A stretch of 41,455 nucleotides of DNA from Myxococcales bacterium (GTDB lineage: Bacteria; Myxococcota_A; Polyangia; Polyangiales; Polyangiaceae). Location: NCBI GenBank assembly GCA_013297655.1, contig JAAFHV010000053.1, positions 1 to 41,455 of the forward strand, written 5' to 3'. The notes under the pieces were generated by a model that was not told where the DNA came from, made no database searches, and saw only the letters and a program-made list of their open reading frames with translations. Positions 14,840 through 21,324 of the stretch are shown in pieces; the first letter of the stretch is position 1; every line of letters starts with the position of its first letter. Both the position numbers and the translations under genes were made by a program.

Positions 14840-15895
14840 ATGGGTGAGGGCAAGAACCTCGTCGGCGTCGACATCGGGGCGAGCTCCATCAAGGTCGTCC
14901 AGCTCAAGGAGTCTCGGAAGAAGTTCCAGGTGATCCGTTACGGGTACGCACCGCTTCCTCCGCAGACCATCGTGGACGGTCACGTGATGAGCCCGGGCGC
15001 CGTCGTCGACGGTCTGCTCAAGATTTTCCAAGACCAGAAAATCTCCCAGAAAGACGTGGCCATCGGCGTCTACGGGCAGTCGGTCATCGTGCGTAAAATC
15101 ACGGTGCCGATGATGACCGCGGCGGAGCTCGAGGAGCAGATCGGCTGGGAAGCGGAGCAGCACATCCCCTTCGACATCAAGGTCATGTCGATCGACTACG
15201 AAGTGCTGCGAAAGCGCCCCGACGCCGGCCAAATGGATCTCCTCCTCGTCGCCGCGAAGAAGGACGAAGTGAACGACTACACCGCGATTTTCCGGGAGGC
15301 GAACCTCCGCCCGGTCGTGGTCGACATCAACGCGTTCACGATCCAGAACATCTTCGAGAACCAGCAAGGGCTGCCCGATCAAGGCACGGTGGCGCTCTTG
15401 AACGTGGGCGCGGCGGTGTCGTCGCTCAACATCATCTCCGGTGGCGTTTCTGCCTTCACGCGCGAGATCGCGAACGCGGGCAACTCGATCACGGAAGAGA
15501 TCCAGAAGCAGTGCAACGTACCGTTCGAGCAGGCCGAGGCCTACAAGTGCGGCGGCGGGCCCACCCAGATCGTGCCGCAAGAGGTGCACGAGGTGATTCA
15601 GTCCGCCTGCGACGGCCTCGCCGGTGAAATCCAGCGGTCGCTCGACTTCTACCTCGCGACGAGCGGCGAGTCCGAGATCGCTCGAATCTATCTCTCGGGT
15701 GGCACCGCCTATCTCGCGCCGCTCTGCAAAGCGATCGAGCGTCGCGCGCGAGTGCCGGTTAGCGTGTTCGACCCGATGGGCAACCTCACGGTCGATCCGA
15801 AATTCGTGAACGAAGCCGAGATGCGTGCACGCGCAGCACAAATGGTCGTGGCCCTCGGCCTCGCCCTCCGCTGCGACAAGGAGCGAAGGGCATGA
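14840..15895 (+). CDS. pilM: Type IV pilus assembly protein PilM
   Basis: 351 aa, cytoplasmic actin-like ATPase fold. It has LVGVDIGASSIKVVQLKE as the phosphate-1 motif, the family segments VAIGVYGQSVIVRKITVPMM and EEQIGWEAEQHIPFDI, NVGAAVSSLNIISGG as phosphate-2, and IYLSGGTAYLAPL near the C-terminus. PilM binds the cytoplasmic N-terminus of PilN and links the PilNOP alignment complex to the pilus motor. ATG 14840 follows GAAGAGGAAGC; the upstream in-frame residues are not family-like. It overlaps pilN by ATGA. Length is normal. Confidence 0.96.
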   Translation: MGEGKNLVGVDIGASSIKVVQLKESRKKFQVIRYGYAPLPPQTIVDGHVMSPGAVVDGLLKIFQDQKISQKDVAIGVYGQSVIVRKITVPMMTAAELEEQIGWEAEQHIPFDIKVMSIDYEVLRKRPDAGQMDLLLVAAKKDEVNDYTAIFREANLRPVVVDINAFTIQNIFENQQGLPDQGTVALLNVGAAVSSLNIISGGVSAFTREIANAGNSITEEIQKQCNVPFEQAEAYKCGGGPTQIVPQEVHEVIQSACDGLAGEIQRSLDFYLATSGESEIARIYLSGGTAYLAPLCKAIERRARVPVSVFDPMGNLTVDPKFVNEAEMRARAAQMVVALGLALRCDKERRA

Positions 15896-16590
15896 TTCGC
15901 GTAAACCTTCTGCCCAACAAAAAGCAGAACCGTAAGACCGACTTCTTCAACTTTTCCTTCGGTGGAAAAGGGGGAGGGAGCAGCGAGTCCTCGTCCGACG
16001 GGCCGAGCCAAGCGTGGCTCGGGGTCGTGCTCGGCGTGGTCCTCGTCGAGGTGTTGGTGCTGCTCCTCGTCTACAAGACGAAGGGCGATCAGCTCGCCAA
16101 AGCGAAGAACAAGAACCTCGAGCACACCACGACGATCAGCACGATCCAGGGCAACATCGCCCAGCACGAGAAGATCAAAGCCGATCTGAAAGAGCTCCGC
16201 GAGCGCGAGGACGCGATCCAAAAGCTGCAAGCTGCACGGACCGGCCCGACCGCGACGTTGCTCGAGCTCTCGAAGATCGTGAGCCACAACCGCGGCCCCA
16301 CCGTCGATCGCGACAAGCTGGAGCAGCTCCGCCGCGACAACCCCACCGCGGTGCCGAACGCGAACTGGGACACGCGCCGCCTCTGGCTCACCACGTACTC
16401 CGAGAAGGAGCGCGCGGTGAAGGTGGGCGGCCTCGCGCGCGACGGCGAGGACGTGTCCGAGTTTTTGAAGCGGCTCTCCCTCAGCGACTATTTTTACGAC
16501 GTTCGTCTCCTCCCGGCGACGAAAGAGATCGATTCGGTCACGAAGCTCGAGCTCGTGAAGTTCGAGTTCAGCGCGAAGGTCAGGTACTGA
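15892..16590 (+). CDS. pilN: Type IV pilus alignment protein PilN
   Basis: 232 aa. It begins MIRVNLLPNKK, the conserved PilN N-terminus that docks into PilM. A Gly/Ser-rich cytoplasmic stretch follows, then one TM at about 43-62 (AWLGVVLGVVLVEVLVLLLVY), a periplasmic coiled coil (about 65-120), and an alpha/beta domain with LWLTTYSEKERAVKVGGLA. It pairs with PilO in the inner-membrane ring. The start overlaps the pilM stop by 4 bp, and pilO begins one base after its stop. Confidence 0.95.
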   Translation: MIRVNLLPNKKQNRKTDFFNFSFGGKGGGSSESSSDGPSQAWLGVVLGVVLVEVLVLLLVYKTKGDQLAKAKNKNLEHTTTISTIQGNIAQHEKIKADLKELREREDAIQKLQAARTGPTATLLELSKIVSHNRGPTVDRDKLEQLRRDNPTAVPNANWDTRRLWLTTYSEKERAVKVGGLARDGEDVSEFLKRLSLSDYFYDVRLLPATKEIDSVTKLELVKFEFSAKVRY

Positions 16591-16591
16591 C

Positions 16592-17242
16592 ATGGCGACC
16601 ACACCTGGTGGGGGCGGAAGCTCTCTCAGTCTCTCGAAGCTCTCCCTCCCCGCCAAGATCGGGTTCGGGCTCTTCCTCGTGATCATCGTCGCGGTCGGTT
16701 ATTACGTGGTGCTCCACACCGACGTGACGGCCAAGATCGAGAGCGAGACGCGCCGCACGAAAGATCTGGAGACCCAGATCGCGTCGCTCCGCCAAGCGGA
16801 GGCGAGCTACATCCAAGACCGCGAAGAGCTCGCGATGCGCCAGCAGAAGCAGCGCGAGCTAAACAAGATCCTCCCCGCCGAGACGGAGGCCGCCGCGTTC
16901 CTCTCCGCGATCCAGACGGTCTCGAACATCAGCGGGATCAACCTGAAGGCCTGGCAGCCGCGCGACGAGATCCCGTCGACCTTCTACGCCAAGGTCCCGA
17001 TGCAGCTCGAGCTGACTGGCAAGTTCCACCAGATCGGCAAGTTCATGTTCGAGATCGGCAAACAAGACCGCATCATCAACCTCGAGAACGTGGAGCTCGC
17101 CGAGCCGAAGGTCGAAGGCGAGGACGTCGTGCTCAAGGCGCGCTGCCTCGCGACCACGTTCCACCTTTTGAAGACGCCGCAGCCAGCTCAACCTGGTCAG
17201 CCGGGCGCGCCCGCCACCAACCCTCAAGGGGCTCCGAAATGA
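16592..17242 (+). CDS. pilO: Type IV pilus alignment protein PilO
   Basis: 216 aa. One TM at about 27-48 (IGFGLFLVIIVAVGYYVVLH) is followed by a periplasmic coiled coil rich in E/R/Q (SETRRTKDLETQIASLRQAE) and a ferredoxin-like domain with AFLSAIQTVSNISGINLKAW and MQLELTGKFHQIGKFMFEIGKQDRI. The C-terminus is a Pro/Gln-rich tail (TPQPAQPGQPGAP). It dimerises with PilN and binds PilP. It lies one base after pilN and overlaps pilP by ATGA. Confidence 0.95.
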   Translation: MATTPGGGGSSLSLSKLSLPAKIGFGLFLVIIVAVGYYVVLHTDVTAKIESETRRTKDLETQIASLRQAEASYIQDREELAMRQQKQRELNKILPAETEAAAFLSAIQTVSNISGINLKAWQPRDEIPSTFYAKVPMQLELTGKFHQIGKFMFEIGKQDRIINLENVELAEPKVEGEDVVLKARCLATTFHLLKTPQPAQPGQPGAPATNPQGAPK

Positions 17243-17853
17243 AAACGACGTCCTTGCTCTTCGCGAGCGCGCTCGGGCTAGGCTTCGGGCTCACGGTGCT
17301 CGGCTGCTCCGAGAAAAAGAACATGCAGCAGGTCCTCAACACCGGACCTACCGGCGTCGGCGACGGAGGCGTGGTCGTCGCCCCCGACGCGAGCCTCCCC
17401 CCGAGCCAGTTCACGAAGGTGCAGTACTCGGAGTCCGATTTCGTCGACTCTGAGGAAAACCGTGACCCTTTCCGCTCTTACGCGAGCCTCTTCGACGACT
17501 CGAAGAAGGACAAAAAGGTCACGAACCAGCGCAACATCCTGCTCTCGCAGTACGGCATCGACGAGCTCAAGCTCGCCGCGATCGTGACGGGAGGCGACTA
17601 CCCCCGCGCGATGGTGATCGATCCGGCCGGCAAGGGCTGGGTCTTGAAGCGCGGCGATTTCCTCGGCCGATCCGACAGCGTGCACGTGGGTGGCGCGAAC
17701 GGTACCGACTACCAGCTCAACTGGCGCGTCGACCGTGTTCGCGACGGCGACGTGGTCCTCGTCCGCGAGGATCCCGCGCAGCCGAACGTGCCACCGTCTA
17801 CCCGCGTGCTCACGCTCCACCCCGAAGGCGAACAGAAGGCTCAGCTCGACTGA
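17239..17853 (+). CDS. pilP: Type IV pilus lipoprotein PilP
   Basis: 204 aa. The lipoprotein signal ends VLGC (about residue 23). A flexible region follows, and then the PilP beta domain: NRDPFRSYASLF, then LLSQYGIDELKLAAIVTGGD, PRAMVIDPAGKGWVLKRGDFLGR and VVLVREDP. The first of these marks the PilN/PilO-binding segment, and the C-terminal beta-sandwich contacts the secretin PilQ. Length and order are normal. A strong hairpin follows at 17880, so pilP may end this transcript. Confidence 0.95.
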   Translation: MKTTSLLFASALGLGFGLTVLGCSEKKNMQQVLNTGPTGVGDGGVVVAPDASLPPSQFTKVQYSESDFVDSEENRDPFRSYASLFDDSKKDKKVTNQRNILLSQYGIDELKLAAIVTGGDYPRAMVIDPAGKGWVLKRGDFLGRSDSVHVGGANGTDYQLNWRVDRVRDGDVVLVREDPAQPNVPPSTRVLTLHPEGEQKAQLD

Positions 17854-17879
17854 GCCGCTCGATCGTCGCTCGCCCCACC

Positions 17880-17913
17880 GAAGCCCCGCTCGCCTCCCCG
17901 CGCGCGGGGCTTC
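17880..17913 (+). terminator. Strong hairpin between pilP and pilQ
   Basis: GAAGCCCCGC at 17880-17889 pairs perfectly with GCGGGGCTTC at 17904-17913 (10 bp, 14-nt loop), followed by GTGCGTTTCG. It resembles a terminator or attenuator 27 bp after the pilP stop and would separate pilQ from pilMNOP. Confidence 0.6.
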
Positions 17914-18235
17914 GTGCGTTTCGTAGAGTCGCCAAGGGGGCCGTCCGCTCCGCGCGCGCGAGCGGCGAATCGATGGCAGCGCGGGTCCGGATCGGGCCCC
18001 GCCTACACCCTCCGCTAAATATGCATAGCGCACGGGTTGACTACGATCGCCGCAAAATATTCCTCTCTTCTTCACGCTCTCCAAAAATCGCACGCCACAA
18101 ATTGGTCCCATTCGGACCCCTCGTTCTACCGTTCCGGCAAGGGTAGGCCTCGTTCGGAGGTCGCCCCGCGGTGGCCCTCCGGCGAGGGTGCCCACGAGCC
18201 TGCGCGGAGCTCATTCCGTGTCGAGGGAGTCCCTG
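17914..18235. other. Spacer upstream of pilQ, with an AT-rich patch
   Basis: No gene is seen. An AT-rich stretch near 18015-18060 (CTAAATATGCATAG, then TTGACT at 18037-18042 and AAAATATTCC) may hold a weak promoter, but -35/-10 spacing is poor (about 15 bp to TATTCC). GAGGGAG at 18223-18229 is a good ribosome-binding site for ATG 18236. Confidence 0.3.
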
Positions 18236-18445
18236 ATGGATCGGTCGAAAACGCGAACCAACCGTGCCAACCGGACGAGCGAAGCTTGGACGGACGGCAC
18301 GATGGACCGTGGGGAGGGAAGTCCTAAGGACCGACCGACGCCGCGAACGTGGCCTACCAACCGGCCGAGCGCAGCTCGGACGTGTGGTCCGCTCGACCAT
18401 GGCGAAGAAGGTCCGAAGGACCGACCGACGCTACGAACGTCCCGA
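18236..18445 (+). repeat. Dispersed-repeat copies at the pilQ 5' end
   Basis: About two and a half units of roughly 85-90 bp begin at the ATG. Shared elements are GTGCCAACCGG at 18264 and a variant at 18349, hairpins GTCC-TAA-GGAC and GGTCC-GAA-GGACC, then GACCGACCGACG and CGCGAACGT, and the small stem CCGAGC-GCA-GCTCGG. The same elements, in reverse orientation, make up the array at 23998-24430. The copies are read through in the pilQ frame. Confidence 0.75.
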
Positions 18446-20755
18446 GCCTTCGGGAGTGGGATCCTAGGAGCGCTCTTCGTGAGCGTGCTCCTCACGTCGG
18501 GCGTCGCGCTCGGTGCAGGATCGGGCGCGCCCAACCACGTCCGTGACGTGTCGCTCGCTCCGCTCACGTCGACCGCGGGCCCGGGCTCGCAGATCGTCGT
18601 CACCGGCACCGAGGCCCCCGTCTTCGCGGTGCGCGTCGAGAACGGCGGCAAGCGCCTCGTCGTCGACTTGTCGAACGCCGACATCGCGGGCGCCAAGGGC
18701 GCGATCGTCGATCCGGTCGGCATGGTCGGTGGTGTGCTCACGCAGAGCTTCCGCACCGACGCGGGGGCGCTCACCCGCGTGACGGTGAACCTCTCGAAGC
18801 CCGCGGCGTACCGCGTCTTCGCGGAGGGCAACGACCTCAAAGTGCAGCTCGCGCCCGCCGCCGTCACCCAGCTCGCGACGCCCGCGCTCTTCGCCACCGC
18901 GGCGGAGCAGAAGGTGCAAGGCCCCGAGCTGGCCGACGTGCGCTTCGAGCAGAAGATGGTCGGCAAGAGCCGCTCGGATCGCGTCGTCATCCAGGCGAGC
19001 GAGGTCCCCGCCTACCAGCTCTCTACCGGCAACGACGGTCGCCTCCGCCTCTCGATCAAGAACGTGCGCGTGCCCGAGAAGCTCGCCCGCGCGCTCGACG
19101 TCGGAGCTTACGGCGGCGCGGTCCGCAAGGTCGCGACGTTCTACGACGCGCGCACGTCGTCTGCGGTCATCGAGATCGAGCGCTCCGGCGACGATCAAGG
19201 TGTGCTCTCGGTCGAGGGCAAGCAAATCGTGTGGAGCTTCGAGGCGAAGGACCTCGCCCGCGAGCGTGTGCAAGCGAAGGCTCCCCCGCGCGACGCCTCC
19301 AAGACGATCACCGTCGCGCGCGAGCGTGATCTTGCCGGCGAGAGCCCCAAGGTCGAGACGAGCATTCGTCAGCCCAACGACGGCCTCGACGTCGAGGTGT
19401 CCGGCGGCGGCGAGGCGGGCTTCACGTCCACCCTCAACGCGCAGGCGGGCCGCTACTCGGGTCGTCGCATCGACCTCGACCTCAAAGACGCCGACATCCA
19501 CAACATCCTCCGCTTGCTCGCGGACGTGGGTCGCGTGAACGTGGTCACCGCCGACGACGTCTCCGGTCAAGTCACGATCCGGATGCGCAACGTGCCGTGG
19601 GACCAGGCGCTCGACGTGGTGCTCCAGGCCAAGGGCCTCGGCATGGTGCGCACCGGCAACCTCATCCGCGTCGCCCCGCTCGCCGCGCTCCAGAAAGAGC
19701 GCGAGCTCCGCCTCGCCGCCGCGAAACAGGAGTACGAGCTCACTCCGCTCGAAACTCGCCTAATTCCGGTTAGTTACGCACGTGCAGACGAGCTCCAGGC
19801 GCGCGCCCGCGACCTCCTCTCGCCGCGCGGAACGATCGCCGTCGACGAGCGCACCAACGTGCTCATCGCGCGCGACATCTCCGGCAGCTTGGACAACATC
19901 GAGCAGCTCGTTCGTGCGCTCGACACGCAGACGCCGCAGGTGCTCATCGAGGCCCGCATCGTAGAGGCCACGAGCCGCTACCAGCGCGACATCGGTATCC
20001 AGTGGGGCGGCGACGCGACCTTCTCGGACGCGACCGGAAACCCGACCGGCATCGCGTTCCCCTCCAGCGTCGGCCTCGCCGGCGGTAACTACGACGGCCA
20101 ATCGCCGACCCAAGGTCTCTCGCCCACGCAGCCCACGGTCGCGACCCCGAACTACGTGGTCAACTTGCCCGCCGCGGTCGGCACCGGGTCCGGCGGTGCT
20201 CTCGGTCTGTCGCTCGGTTCGATCAACAACAACTTCAACCTCGGTGTCCGTCTCTCGGCGGCCGAGGCGAGCGGTCTCCTCCGCATCGTGTCGAGCCCGC
20301 GTATTCTCACGCTCGACAACCGCGAAGCGCGCATCAACCAAGGCACGCTCATCCCGTTCGCGCAGCTCTCCGCGCAGGGTGTTCAGACCACGTTCCAAGA
20401 GGCGAAGCTCCAGCTCCTCGTTCGTCCTCACGTCACCGCCGACGGCTCCGTCTCGATGCACGTGAAGATCAACAGGGACGAGCCCGACTTCAACCAGACC
20501 TCGGCCCGTGGTGACCCCACGATCCTCAAGCGCGAGGCGGAGACCGATCTGCTCGTGATGGATGGACACACCGCGGTCATCGGCGGCATCTTCACGCGCA
20601 ACACCGGTCGAAACCTCGATCAGGTCCCGTTCTTCGGAGACATTCCGATCCTCGGAGTTCTCTTCCAGCGCCGTCGCGCGAGCGACACGCGCAACGAGCT
20701 GGTGATCTTCCTCACCCCCCGTATCGTCAACCGCGCCGAAGCCCTAGGCCGCTGA
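18236..20755 (+). CDS. pilQ: Type IV pilus secretin PilQ
   Basis: About 839 aa from ATG 18236. Outer-membrane channel for the type IV pilus. After the signal-like hydrophobic stretch (AFGSGILGALFVSVLLTSGVALGAG) come one or two AMIN domains (about 90-350, peptidoglycan binding), then an STN/N0 domain (IDLDLKDADIHNILRLLADVGRVN), a secretin N1 domain (ARDLLSPRGTIAVDERTNVLI), and the secretin barrel (PQVLIEARIVEATSRYQRDIGIQWGGD to ELVIFLTPRIVNR). What is odd is the N-terminus: about 65 residues coded by the dispersed repeat precede the signal sequence, and no ATG lies between the repeat and the signal. ATG 18236 has the best ribosome-binding site (GAGGGAG, 6-nt spacing); GTG 18188 and ATG 18302 are alternatives. 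Confidence 0.93.
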   Translation: MDRSKTRTNRANRTSEAWTDGTMDRGEGSPKDRPTPRTWPTNRPSAARTCGPLDHGEEGPKDRPTLRTSRAFGSGILGALFVSVLLTSGVALGAGSGAPNHVRDVSLAPLTSTAGPGSQIVVTGTEAPVFAVRVENGGKRLVVDLSNADIAGAKGAIVDPVGMVGGVLTQSFRTDAGALTRVTVNLSKPAAYRVFAEGNDLKVQLAPAAVTQLATPALFATAAEQKVQGPELADVRFEQKMVGKSRSDRVVIQASEVPAYQLSTGNDGRLRLSIKNVRVPEKLARALDVGAYGGAVRKVATFYDARTSSAVIEIERSGDDQGVLSVEGKQIVWSFEAKDLARERVQAKAPPRDASKTITVARERDLAGESPKVETSIRQPNDGLDVEVSGGGEAGFTSTLNAQAGRYSGRRIDLDLKDADIHNILRLLADVGRVNVVTADDVSGQVTIRMRNVPWDQALDVVLQAKGLGMVRTGNLIRVAPLAALQKERELRLAAAKQEYELTPLETRLIPVSYARADELQARARDLLSPRGTIAVDERTNVLIARDISGSLDNIEQLVRALDTQTPQVLIEARIVEATSRYQRDIGIQWGGDATFSDATGNPTGIAFPSSVGLAGGNYDGQSPTQGLSPTQPTVATPNYVVNLPAAVGTGSGGALGLSLGSINNNFNLGVRLSAAEASGLLRIVSSPRILTLDNREARINQGTLIPFAQLSAQGVQTTFQEAKLQLLVRPHVTADGSVSMHVKINRDEPDFNQTSARGDPTILKREAETDLLVMDGHTAVIGGIFTRNTGRNLDQVPFFGDIPILGVLFQRRRASDTRNELVIFLTPRIVNRAEALGR

Positions 20756-20859
20756 GAAAACCGACGCTTTTCGCCAATACCTTCGCCCAGCCGTCGTCGG
20801 ACGTCCTCACGAACAGGAGTCGGTGGGATGGCTCCTTCGCTACGCTCGGTCGCCAAACG

Positions 20860-20891
20860 TATGCCCGGTCGCCTTCGGCTCCCTGGGCATA
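20860..20891 (+). terminator. Hairpin downstream of pilQ
   Basis: TATGCCC at 20860-20866 pairs with GGGCATA at 20885-20891, with an inner GCC-TTC-GGC. It lies about 105 bp after the pilQ stop. It may be a terminator or another copy of the dispersed repeat; there is no T-tract. Confidence 0.35.
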
Positions 20892-20946
20892 ACCGGGCGA
20901 TCCTCCTTGCCAGGGCTCGGTCTTGACGGAAATCATCCCGCCTGGT

Positions 20947-21182
20947 CGTGAGGCGTCACGGGTGTTCCTTGGGGGGCGCCGTTGCTCGAGGGTTTACGAG
21001 AGGTCTCTCGTGAGTCGGGGCGTCTCGTGAGGCGCCACGGGTTTCCTCGGGGCGCCGTTGTCCAGGGGGCACGAGGACTCTCGTGAGTCGTGAGTCGTGA
21101 GGCGTCACGGGGGGCCTCCGGGTGTTCCTCGGGGGCGTCGGTGCTCTCGGGCTTACGGGAGCATTCGTGTGCCGTCACGGGT
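20947..21182. repeat. Degenerate 70-79 bp repeats in the pilQ-aminopeptidase gap
   Basis: Units start at about 20947, 21026, 21096 and 21166 (the last cut short). Each starts CGTGAGGCGTCACGGG or close to it, and the first three continue TTCCT(C/T)GGGG(G)GCGCCGTTG-like and (A/T)CTCTCGTGAGTC-like. The opening contains the hairpin CGTGA-GGCG-TCACG. No gene is seen in 20756-21324. Confidence 0.65.
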
Positions 21183-21242
21183 CAGCTGGTGAAGCGGCAG
21201 AGCTTCGGGGCGCTACGATCGGCGGGTGAGCAGTGGGTCCCT

Positions 21243-21294
21243 GGGTTCCTTTTTGGGGCTCGGGGATTTTTGTTTGGGGGGCGTGGTAGTGGGG
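21243..21294 (+). other. G-run cluster upstream of the M1 aminopeptidase
   Basis: Five G-runs (GGG 21243, GGGG 21255, GGGG 21262, six G at 21276, GGGG 21291) lie in a T/G-rich strand with loops of 3-10 nt, 30 bp before the start codon. Quadruplex formation is possible but the loops are long. Confidence 0.35.
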
Positions 21295-21324
21295 TTTCTG
21301 GACCTTCGATCGAGGTGAATATCC

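Noticed and set aside
18037-18060. Sigma70 promoter for pilQ (TTGACT ... TATTCC)
   Set aside because: Spacing is only about 15 bp and the -10 is poor; mentioned only as part of the spacer.
18464-19570. Minus-strand frame opposite pilQ
   Set aside because: Antisense of AMIN/STN coding sequence; no ribosome-binding site or homology.
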